NCBI GenBank assembly: GCA_963720645.1
Contig: CAVRFX010000006.1
Location: 62,001-126,000, forward strand
Length of the DNA: 64,000 nt
Source of the DNA: RYN-230 sp963720645
GTDB lineage: Bacteria > Actinomycetota > Actinomycetes > Streptosporangiales > Streptosporangiaceae
Direction: 5' to 3'
Numbering within the stretch: position 1 is the first letter of the stretch; every line of letters begins with the position of its first letter. The position numbers were made by a program, and so were the translations under genes. Of the stretch, positions 31,851 to 38,566 are shown piece by piece. Below the pieces are notes generated by a model. It did not search any database. It had not been told where the DNA came from and was given only the letters and a program-made list of their open reading frames with translations.

Positions 31851-33520
31851 GTGCCCCCGGTGCCCCGCCGACTGTCCCAGGACCGGAACCACCTGATCGT
31901 CTGCGGGGATGACGCACTGGCCTACCGGGTCGTCGAGGAGCTCACCACCAACTACGGCGAGCGGGTAACGGTGCTGCTCAGCGCCCGGGCGCGGGGTCAT
32001 GGCCCGCGGATCGCCCGGCTGCCGGGGGTCCGGGTCATCGAACGGCCTGAGCTGGACGGCGACGCGTTCGCGGACGCGGGAGCCCGCTCCGCCCGGGCGA
32101 TCGCCCTGATGGGCCGGGATGACCTGGCCAACTTCCACGCCGCACTGCGCGCCCAGGACCTCAGCCCGGGCCTCAGGCTGGTGATGCGCATCTTCAACAC
32201 AGGTCTCGGCGAGCGGATGCGCAGTTTTTTTCCTGATTGCGCGGTTCTGTCCAGCTCCTCGATGGCCGCACCCTCCTTCGTCGCCGCCGCGCTGGGCGAA
32301 CCAGCCCCCAGCCACGTCCGGCTGGCCGGGCGCACCCTGTTCGTCACGCGCCCCGGTGAGGCGGGCGCTGCCCACCTCATCTGCGGGCTGGCCACGACCG
32401 GGGCGCCCGGCCTCCCCCGGCTGCTCCCGCCCGGCCAGGAGCTGGCCGACCTGGTGCTCGCCGTGGCCGATGGCACCCCGCGCAACCCGCTGACCCGGCA
32501 GCGGCGGCCCCTGCGGGCCGTCGCGGACCTGCCCCGGCTGCTCTTCGGGCACAAGCTGGGGCTGGTGTTCCTGGCCCTGTTCGGCGTGCTGGTGGCCGGC
32601 TTCGTGCTGCTGGCCACCGCGGGCGGCTACTCCCCCGCCAACGCGCTGTACCTGACCTTCCTCGACGCGGCGGGCGCGGCGCTCACCAATTCCCGGCTGA
32701 GCGCCCCGGAGAAGGTCGCCCAGTTCATGCTCACCTTCGACGGGATGGCGTTCCTGCCGGTGGTCACCGCGGCCGTCGTCGGCGCCCGGCTGACCGGGTC
32801 CCTGCGCACCAAGGAACGGCCGCTGAGCGGCCATGTCATCGTGGCCGGGCTGGGCAACGTCGGCACCCGCATCGCCGGCCAGCTGCATGACCTGGGCGTC
32901 AACGTGGTCTGCGTGGACCGCGATGAGAACGCCGCCGGAATCCGGCTGGCCCGCCAGCTCGGGCTGCGCGTGGTGATCGGTGAAACCACCCGCGAGGAGA
33001 CCCTGCGGACGGCGGGTATCCGCACCAGCCAGGCCCTCGTCTCGGTGACCAACAGCGACATCGTGAACCTGGAGACCGCGCTGCACGCCCGGGCCCTGGC
33101 CGCCGACGTCCGCCTCGTCCTGAGGCTGTCCGACGACGACCTGGCCGAGCGGGTGCAGAAGACCGTGGGCAACGCGATCTCCCGGAGCGTGCCCTACCTG
33201 GCGGCCCCGGCGTTCGCCGCCGCCATGCTGGAGCACCAGGTGCTGCGCACCATCCCGGTCGCCGGCACGTGCTGCTGATCGCGGACGTCAGGGTCGGAGC
33301 AGGCTCCGAGCTGGCCGGGCAGCCGGTCGAGAACGTGCACCGCGCCGGTGAGGTACGGGTCATCGCGGTGCAGCGCGCCGCGGCCGCGGGGGTCGACTGG
33401 TCACCGCGCCCCGATTACCTGATCGCCCCGCAGGACCGCATCTTCGTTCTGGCCTCCCGCACCGGGCTGAGCGGGGTACTGGCCCGGAGTCAAAGCGGCG
33501 GCGCGGTCGCGCCAGCGTAA
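31851..33520 (+). CDS. CASTOR/POLLUX-like ion channel with two TrkA-N domains (frame broken near 33263)
   Basis: Membrane protein with RCK/TrkA-type nucleotide-binding domains. The first Rossmann domain starts HLIVCGDDALAYRVVEELT. The membrane part has one clear helix (LGLVFLALFGVLVAGFVLLA), a pore-loop-like stretch and a second helix (FLPVVTAAVVGARLTG). The second Rossmann domain starts HVIVAGLGNVGTRIAGQLHD. The last 85 residues, including a TrkA-C-like part with AGSELAGQPVENVH, are in another frame that joins near 33263. No TVGYG potassium filter is seen. Ion selectivity is therefore uncertain; CASTOR/POLLUX relatives conduct cations. About 556 residues when joined. Confidence 0.78.
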
Positions 33521-33573
33521 GCAGAAACCTGGGTCTCCCCCGCGCACGGATACGGCGTTACGCTCAGGGCAGA

Positions 33574-33615
33574 TCTTCCGTGTGGTTCTGGTGAGCCACT
33601 TGTGAAGACGGAAGA
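33574..33615. other. Intergenic stem-loop between channel and acetate transporter genes
   Basis: The 285-base gap 33521-33805 holds no gene that I can support. It does contain an 8-bp perfect inverted repeat TCTTCCGT/ACGGAAGA (33574-33581 and 33608-33615) with a 26-base loop holding a further TGG/CCA pairing. It could be a terminator of the channel gene or part of a 5' leader of the next gene. Confidence 0.4.
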
Positions 33616-33805
33616 AGGTCCCTGATGGCCCGTTCTATCCGGGTTTGTTGTCCCGTTCAGGGGGCACCCGCTGCGGCCCATACGCCGGGCAGCCAGCCTG
33701 CCCCATAGCTGCCACCGGGATCTCCAGTCAACCCACGCGCCGCCCCGGCCATCCGGGCTACCTGGCCGCGGCCGGGCAGTGCACCGCCCTATCAGGAGGA
33801 ATCAC

Positions 33806-34443
33806 TTGAGCGTCAACGATGACCTACCTGCAGCTCCTGTGGCCGCGGCGTCGGGGATAGCTGACCCGCACCGCTGGGACTGGCTGCTTTCGCCCTGACC
33901 ACGTTCCTGCTGTCGGCGTTCAACGCCGGCTGGATGACCACGGCGAGTGGCCTGGCCTGGCTCGGGTACGCGTTCGCCTATGGCGGCCTGGGCCAGCTGC
34001 TGGCCGGCATGTGGGAGTTCCGCAACCGCAACGTTTTCGGCGCCACCGCCTTCGCTAGTTACGGCGGCTTCTGGATCGGCCTCGGCCTGTACTTCGTGCT
34101 CGTGGGGAGCAACCTGCTCGCCCACCCCTTGCTGGCGCACGAGTTCAGCAAGGACGTCGGCTGGATCCTGCTGGCCTTCGCCATCTTCAACACCTGCATG
34201 CTGATCTGGAGCACGCAGGTGAACGCGGCGGTGTTCGCGGTGTTCCTCACCCTCGAGATCACCGAGATCACCCTGTTCATCGGCAACTTCTCCGGCAGCA
34301 GCGGCACGGTCAAGTTCGGCGGGTACGTGGGCGTGCTCACCGCGATCTGCGCGTGGTACGCCTCGGCGGCAGGCGTGGCCAACGGGATGGGCGGCCGCCT
34401 CAGGGTCCCCGTCGGCCGGCCGCTGCTCGCCCCGCGCGTCTGA
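33806..34443 (+). CDS. SatP/YaaH-family acetate (succinate) transporter (frame broken near 33865)
   Basis: Six-helix membrane transporter of the GPR1/FUN34/YaaH family, which moves acetate or succinate with protons. The TTG start at 33806 has a strong AGGAGGA five bases upstream. The first frame gives LSVNDDLPAAPVAAASGIAD and then meets a stop. Restoring one G near 33865 yields DPAPLGLAAFALTTFLLSAF and continues into the long second frame. That frame has LAWLGYAFAYGGLGQLLAGM, WEFRNRNVFGATAFASYGGF and FAIFNTCMLIWSTQVNAAVF. The restored DPxPLGL motif is the family signature near the first helix, which supports the correction. About 212 residues. Confidence 0.87.
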
Positions 34444-34478
34444 CGACTGTCCGCTAGCACTGTCCGCTAGCACCCAGC

Positions 34479-34514
34479 TGATCCCGGGGAGCCGAAGCAG
34501 GCCCCCCGGGATCA
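34479..34514 (+). terminator. Stem-loop terminator after the acetate transporter
   Basis: A perfect 11-bp stem TGATCCCGGGG/CCCCGGGATCA (34479-34489 and 34504-34514) with a 14-base loop, 36 bases after the stop codon. No T-run follows, as is common in high-GC actinobacteria. Immediately before it is a tandem duplication of 13 bp (ACTGTCCGCTAGC at 34446-34458 and 34459-34471). Confidence 0.65.
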
Positions 34515-34532
34515 TGCGTTTCCCGGCCCGGG

Positions 34533-34538
34533 CAGGAT
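34533..34538 (+). promoter_or_regulatory. Possible leaderless -10 box of the MscS-like gene
   Basis: CAGGAT, seven bases, then GTG at 34546. The first base departs from TANNNT but the spacing fits the pattern in this window, and no ribosome site is present. It favours GTG 34546 over GTG 34540. Confidence 0.4.
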
Positions 34539-34545
34539 TGTGCGC

Positions 34546-35331
34546 GTGGATCTGCACGAGAAGCGGCAACTCGATCTGGCCAAGCGCATGGCCAAGGTGA
34601 ACGAGCACGTGGCCAAGGTCAAAGCCCACACGCGGCCGTGGCGTTCCATCATCGCGGCGGTACTGGCCCTCGCGGCCGGCGTGGTCGCGTCCGTGGCCGG
34701 CACGGATTTCAAGGACTGGACCGGCCGCGGTCATTACATCTACAAGATTGTGGCGGCAGCGTGCATCGCGGCGTTCTTCGTCTTCGGCACGGTGGCCGTG
34801 GTCGGGCTGGCCGGAAAAGCCAGGCAGGTCCTGACTCCCGCCGTTGGCTCGGCCCACGCCGCGGTGGTGCGCTACGCCATCCTGCTCGTCGGCGGGGCGA
34901 CCATCCTCGTCCTGGGCATAGGGCTGATGAAGGTCCCGATCGGGCAACTCCTCGTCGGGGGGGCGGTCACCACGATCCTGCTCGGGATCGCCGGGCAGCA
35001 GTCCCTGTCGAACATTTTCGCCGGGCTGGTCCTGCTGCTGTCGCGGCCGTTCACCGTGGGGGACTATATCCGGCTCAAATCCGGGGCCCTGGGCGGCGTG
35101 ACCGACGGCCTGGTGACCGAGATAGGCATTACCTACTTGCGCCTGGACACGGAGGACGGCACCCTGCATCTGCCCAATTCACAGGTGCTCGCGGCCGCGG
35201 TAGGGCCTATCGCGCGGCCACTGCCCGCGGAATCAGGACCGGTCCCCGGGGAACCGCAGCCGGCCCGCCAGCCGGCCAGGCCGGCCCATGACGACCCGCC
35301 GTACGGCGGGCCGCCGCACGGATCGCCATGA
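34546..35331 (+). CDS. MscS-family small-conductance mechanosensitive channel
   Basis: Membrane channel expected to open under osmotic down-shock. About 261 residues. A charged N terminus (LDLAKRMAKVNEHVAKVKAH) precedes two membrane helices, then the pore-lining helix and MscS core LLVGGAVTTILLGIAGQQSL. The beta-domain start is SNIFAGLVLLLSRPFTVGDY, and LPNSQVLAAAVGPI is the other family landmark. The C-terminal alpha/beta domain is missing, replaced by a short Pro/Gly-rich tail. It is therefore a truncated-type MscS compared with E. coli (286 residues). The frame is intact. Confidence 0.87.
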   Translation: MDLHEKRQLDLAKRMAKVNEHVAKVKAHTRPWRSIIAAVLALAAGVVASVAGTDFKDWTGRGHYIYKIVAAACIAAFFVFGTVAVVGLAGKARQVLTPAVGSAHAAVVRYAILLVGGATILVLGIGLMKVPIGQLLVGGAVTTILLGIAGQQSLSNIFAGLVLLLSRPFTVGDYIRLKSGALGGVTDGLVTEIGITYLRLDTEDGTLHLPNSQVLAAAVGPIARPLPAESGPVPGEPQPARQPARPAHDDPPYGGPPHGSP

Positions 35332-35355
35332 CGCCCCGGCCCGGTGCTGGTTCAT

Positions 35356-35694
35356 TCAGTGGTGCTTCGCCTCGTACCTGGCCACAACGTCGGCCGGGAT
35401 ACGGCCGCGATCGCTGACCTCAATTCCGGTTTGCTTGGCCCATCTGCGTATGGCGGCACTGTGCTGCCGGTGAGCGGTCGTCCGGCGCTTGGTACGGCCA
35501 GGCCGGGCGGACGCCCGGCGGGCGCGCTCGGCGTAACGGCCCACCACATCGTCAAACTTTTGGCTGTGCTTGGCGCACAGGTCGATCTCATACTCCCGGC
35601 CATCCAGGCTGAACCTGCGGGCGTGATGCTGGCCCTCAGGAATCGGTTTCTGGTCGTAGTCACAGGCAAATGTGACGGAAACCTTCTGTGCCAC
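35356..35694 (-). CDS. Lsr2-like nucleoid protein with extra cysteines
   Basis: A 112-residue relative of Lsr2, the xenogeneic silencer and nucleoid bridging protein of actinobacteria. The N-terminal dimerisation domain has KVSVTFACDYDQ and RRFSLDGREYEIDLCAKH. The C-terminal DNA-binding domain has IRRWAKQTGIEVSDRGRIPA, with the RGR minor-groove clip at 96-98. Unlike classical Lsr2 it carries C11, C40 and H43, which might bind metal or form a disulfide. GTG 35694 is preceded by GAGGAAGGGG. The frame is open further upstream but without homology. It is convergent with the mscS-like gene 24 bases away. Confidence 0.85.
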   Translation of the reverse strand: MAQKVSVTFACDYDQKPIPEGQHHARRFSLDGREYEIDLCAKHSQKFDDVVGRYAERARRASARPGRTKRRTTAHRQHSAAIRRWAKQTGIEVSDRGRIPADVVARYEAKHH

Positions 35695-35864
35695 TTGAGG
35701 CCCCCCTTCCTCTGGTGGCAAATATATCCCGCCACGGGCGGCCCAACCATAACGACACCCAAAGACGGGCAGAGCAGCAACCCGGGAGGCCGCCATTCGC
35801 GGCGGTGATGCCCGGCCAGGCCCGGCGGGCGGGCCCTCCCCCCGCGGGCAGGACCGGCTATCCG

Positions 35865-37019
35865 TCAATGACGGCCGGGATAGCGTCCCCGTTCCCGGGG
35901 GTCGTGATTCCCGGGCGGGGGCCCATACGGGAAGGATTCCTCGGGCTCACCGCCGTACTCCTCGACGGAGTGGTCGGCGGTGTCATCCCACTCGGAGCCC
36001 TCGCCATAATCCGGCCCGTCCGGATAGGCGCCGCTGCCGTTACCAGGCGCTTCGCCAGGATAATCCGCAATGCCCCGCTGGCCCGAATAGGGGTGGTACG
36101 AGGGGTCGCCCGGGTACCCGCCGCCCGGCGGGCGGCGGTGGCTGCCGGACTGGCCGGCCCGGTAGTCACCGGTGGCTGGCACGTCCGGGTAGCCAGGATC
36201 GCGGTACCCGCTCCGCGCGTCCTCATCGGGGTAGTCCGCGGCGGGCTCGTTGTCGCGCCGCGCCCGGCGCGGCTCGCCGGGGAACTCACCCGGCTCACGG
36301 CGGTGGCTGCCGGACTGGCCGGCCCGGTAGTCACCGGTGGCGGGCCCATCCTGGTATCCGGGCGCCCGGCCCCGCGGGTAGTCAGCGTCGGCCGGGCCGT
36401 CCTGGTATCCCGGGTCCCCGGGGTAGCCCGTGCCCGGGCCGTACCCCTGGGCGGGGCGGCGGTAGGACCCGGTGGCCGGCTCCTCCTGATACCCGGCGGC
36501 CGGGACCGGATAGGCCGGGTCGAGCGGGTCGATGGGGTAGCCTCCCGACTCCCCCCGGTAGGTGCGGGCCGGGCCGGTCCCGTAGTCACCCGGCGCCGCG
36601 GCCGGGTAACCCGGCTCCGGGCGCGGCCCGTCAGGCCGCGGGCCCGGCTGTGCGCCCGACCCGGCAGGCATCCGCATGGCGACCGTGGCCTGGCCCTCCT
36701 CAGGGCTCCGGCCCGCCGGGGCGTCCCCGGCCGCAGCCCGGCCCGGCGGCACCTCCCGGCCCGGCTCGCCCGGCCCCTCCCGGCGCCCGGCCCGCTGGCC
36801 CTGCGGCCCGCGCCGCAGCGCCTCGATCATCCGGGCCAGATCATCCATGGGCAGCCGGAACGTACCGGTGCACGTACCGCCCTGCCAGATGCTGAAAACC
36901 GCCACGCCCGTGTCGGCGTACCAACTCAGCCGCATGCTGCGGGAGTCGCCTCGTACGTCGAAGAACACCTCACCGAGCCGGGGCAACGGGGCTGCGTCCG
37001 ACGCTGACATGGAGCCCAT
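35865..37019 (-). CDS. Conserved N-terminal domain protein with long repetitive Tyr/Gly/Pro tail
   Basis: About 384 residues; function unknown. Residues 1-75 form a compact domain (GEVFFDVRGDSRSMRLSWYA, DTGVAVFSIWQGGTCTGTFR, PMDDLARMIEALRRG) that resembles a small hypothetical domain common in actinomycetes. The remaining 300 residues are low complexity. They are rich in Gly, Pro, Tyr, Asp and Arg, with recurrent DYRAGQSGSHRR, GYQDGPATGDYR and GYPGDPGY units, and are probably disordered. A 44-bp exact DNA repeat lies inside it. The start is ATG 37019 or 37010. It lies upstream of the Lsr2-like gene on the same strand, with a 170-base gap. Confidence 0.7.
   Translation of the reverse strand: MGSMSASDAAPLPRLGEVFFDVRGDSRSMRLSWYADTGVAVFSIWQGGTCTGTFRLPMDDLARMIEALRRGPQGQRAGRREGPGEPGREVPPGRAAAGDAPAGRSPEEGQATVAMRMPAGSGAQPGPRPDGPRPEPGYPAAAPGDYGTGPARTYRGESGGYPIDPLDPAYPVPAAGYQEEPATGSYRRPAQGYGPGTGYPGDPGYQDGPADADYPRGRAPGYQDGPATGDYRAGQSGSHRREPGEFPGEPRRARRDNEPAADYPDEDARSGYRDPGYPDVPATGDYRAGQSGSHRRPPGGGYPGDPSYHPYSGQRGIADYPGEAPGNGSGAYPDGPDYGEGSEWDDTADHSVEEYGGEPEESFPYGPPPGNHDPRERGRYPGRH
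36133..36341. repeat. 44-bp exact direct repeat inside the repetitive protein gene
   Basis: Identical segments at 36133-36176 and 36298-36341, offset 165 bases (55 codons), encoding the ATGDYRAGQSGSHRR unit twice. The offset is a multiple of three, so copy-number change would keep the frame. Confidence 0.85.
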
Positions 37020-37481
37020 GGTGGCGCCGAACTCAGGGGTTTGTCCAATTAATCCGGCACTATGATAGAAGGCACAGCGCCCGGTACGCCCTCTGGGCTG
37101 GAGGTATGCGGCTGGGGGTATGCGGCTGCGCGCCGGCCAGACCGTGCGCGCCCAACATCTCTGCCCCGGATTCGCGATCCTGCCTGCGAAACTGGCCCCC
37201 CGGATGGCATCATTGATCATCGGTCCGGTGGACAGGACTGGTTTCGTCAGAGCGGGCGGCACCGCAGTTGCCGCTGCTCATCCGGCAGGGTTGCTCCTCT
37301 AGCTACTCCCGTGGCGGCCACGGTCGCCTCGGGGCTGCCCGCCCCCGGGAACACGCAGGTGGTGCAGTGCGTTGCATACCTACGACGGGGCAAAGCCGCA
37401 CAGGGCGAACCAGATGTCCGACGGAACCCGAGGGTCGGCTGGACACGGAACACACACTGAACTTGCTGAGGAGATCAAGTC
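37020..37481. other. Intergenic region upstream of the WhiB-like gene
   Basis: I see no supportable gene in these 462 bases. An AT-rich patch at 37040-37068 contains TTGTCC, AATTAATC and TATGAT and is the best promoter candidate for either the repetitive-protein gene (minus) or a long-leader transcript toward the WhiB-like gene (plus). The last 15 bases hold the ribosome site GAGGAG for the WhiB-like gene. Confidence 0.4.
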
Positions 37482-37781
37482 ATGTCTGAGGTACGGCGGC
37501 AGGTTACCCTGCCTCCCCGGCCGAACTGGGGCTGGCAAGATGCCGCCGCGTGCCGCGGCACGGATGTCGTGCTCTTCTTCGGCCCCGACGGCGAACGGCA
37601 GCCGGAGCGGGATATCCGGGAGCGCAAGGCCAAGACGCTGTGCGCCGGGTGCCCGGTGCGCACCGAATGCCTGGATTACGCGATCTCGAGGCCCGAGAAG
37701 TACGGCACCTGGGGCGGTCTGAACGAGGACGAGCGCGCTTCTGAGCGCCGCCGCCGGATGCGCCGCGCCAACGCGGCCTGA
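37482..37781 (+). CDS. WhiB-family Fe-S transcriptional regulator
   Basis: A 99-residue WhiB-like protein, an actinobacteria-specific [4Fe-4S] regulator that acts with the principal sigma factor. The four ligands are C24, C54, C57 and C63 (AACRG, LCAGCPVRTEC). The turn GTWGGLNEDER and the basic tail RRRRMRRANAA, which contacts DNA, are present. GAGGAG lies before the ATG at 37482. The specific subfamily (WblA, B, C, E) is not certain; the length and the GTWGG variant suggest a WblE-like protein. The frame is intact. Confidence 0.93.
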   Translation: MSEVRRQVTLPPRPNWGWQDAAACRGTDVVLFFGPDGERQPERDIRERKAKTLCAGCPVRTECLDYAISRPEKYGTWGGLNEDERASERRRRMRRANAA

Positions 37782-37821
37782 CCGGCCTCCCCACCCCGGG
37801 AGACCCCAGTCCCGGGACACC

Positions 37822-37871
37822 CCAGACCGGGCCAGGTCGCACCAGACCGGGCCAGGTCGCACCAGACCGGG
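37822..37871 (+). repeat. 20-bp tandem repeat, 2.5 copies, after the WhiB-like gene
   Basis: The unit CCAGACCGGGCCAGGTCGCA occurs exactly at 37822-37841 and 37842-37861, with ten bases of a third copy. A related CCCCAG(T)CCCGGGACA precedes it. It could be part of a terminator region. Confidence 0.85.
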
Positions 37872-37930
37872 AATCACGGATTAATAATGACTACTGGCCG
37901 GCCGCGGCGGGCGCCGCGGCCGGCCACAAT

Positions 37931-38077
37931 ATGTCCATGGTCTGCCCGTCCTGCCGCCGCCAGCACCACCAGGACTGCCCGGGAGGCACCTGGTGCGATT
38001 GCCAGCATCTGCCGCTGTCCGCGCTGCCTAAGCCGCCGCGCGGCGCCCGCTCGCTCAGCTGGGTACGCCAGGGCTGA
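37931..38077 (+). CDS. 48-residue Cys/His-rich small protein
   Basis: A short frame from ATG 37931 to TGA 38077. The protein has C5, C8, H12, H13, C16, C22, C24 and H26 in its first 26 residues (MVCPSCRRQHHQDCPGG, then TWCDCQHLP) and a basic tail (KPPRGARSLSWVRQG). The CxxC plus CxC spacing suggests a zinc-binding fold. The cysteine density is far above chance for this composition. A second in-frame ATG is at 37937. No clear ribosome site is visible; ACAATATG immediately precedes the start. I do not recognise a named family; I believe similar small proteins occur in other actinomycetes but cannot check here. Confidence 0.6.
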   Translation: MSMVCPSCRRQHHQDCPGGTWCDCQHLPLSALPKPPRGARSLSWVRQG

Positions 38078-38260
38078 TCGCACCGGGCCCGGCCCGGCCG
38101 GTCCGGAAAGTTGACCGGCACCGGAATACGCACCGCCGGGCGAGGGTTGCCACCGACCGTGGGCACACTGAGCGACCCGGCCGCCGGGTACCCGGGACAA
38201 CGATTTCGTTCGGGTCCCGAAGTTGTCTCGACATGTCGTGCTCTTTCGTGTGATCCTCGT

Positions 38261-38350
38261 ATGGTGAGCGCTGCTGATCCCCTTCTCGTCGCCCGCAGGC
38301 ATGTGGACCTGCTGCGGGTGCGCAGCGCTGTCTGTCGATACGGCCGCTGA
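38261..38350 (+). CDS. Leader peptide of the sulfur assimilation operon (cysteine-type)
   Basis: A 29-residue open frame, ATG 38261 to TGA 38350, with the conserved actinobacterial leader core RRHVDLLRVRSAVCR. Leader peptides with an HVDLxRxxSAxCR core are found upstream of sulfur/cysteine genes in Streptomyces and relatives. They are thought to act in attenuation, through ribosome progress at a cysteine codon near the end. Here the single Cys codon (TGT) lies five codons before the stop. A possible -10 TGTGAT ends six bases before the ATG, so translation may be leaderless. The stop codon sits at the base of a nested stem-loop. The target is the sulfite reductase gene 217 bases downstream. 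Confidence 0.7.
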   Translation: MVSAADPLLVARRHVDLLRVRSAVCRYGR

Positions 38351-38385
38351 CCACTGCCCCGATCGTGGGGCGTGTGCCGCGGCCG
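38341..38385 (+). promoter_or_regulatory. Nested stem-loop at the end of the leader peptide
   Basis: Outer perfect 7-bp arms CGGCCGC (38341-38347) and GCGGCCG (38379-38385) enclose an inner 5-bp stem GCCCC/GGGGC (38356-38360 and 38367-38371). The outer left arm overlaps the last leader codons, so a ribosome near the Cys or stop codon would prevent it from forming. This is the geometry expected of a translation-dependent switch. The remaining leader to 38566 shows no gene. Confidence 0.5.
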
Positions 38386-38566
38386 GTGCCCTGTAGTAGC
38401 CCTGGCGCCCCCTGACCGCGTCCCGCAACCGCGGGCCGATCAGGCCGTCCTGGCCCGCAGGATGTCCGGCGCAGCCGACTCAGGCTGCCTGACGCGTCAC
38501 CCGTCCCGCCCCAGCCAGACCCGCAGCAGCGGGCCCGACCGAGCAGGACAAGAAGGGACGCGCCAG

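Noticed and set aside
33521..33805. A possible small RNA or gene in the gap before the acetate transporter
   Set aside because: Only one moderate stem-loop is visible; no promoter, no conserved frame and no terminator pair to support a separate transcript.
35688..37007. A 439-codon plus-strand frame opposite the repetitive protein
   Set aside because: Composition is Val/Ala/Arg-rich without domain similarity, and the minus strand has a conserved domain and a plausible start.
37062..37489. Plus-strand frames of 60-130 codons upstream of the WhiB-like gene
   Set aside because: They overlap one another in different frames, lack ribosome sites and have no recognisable sequence; this is more likely a promoter region.
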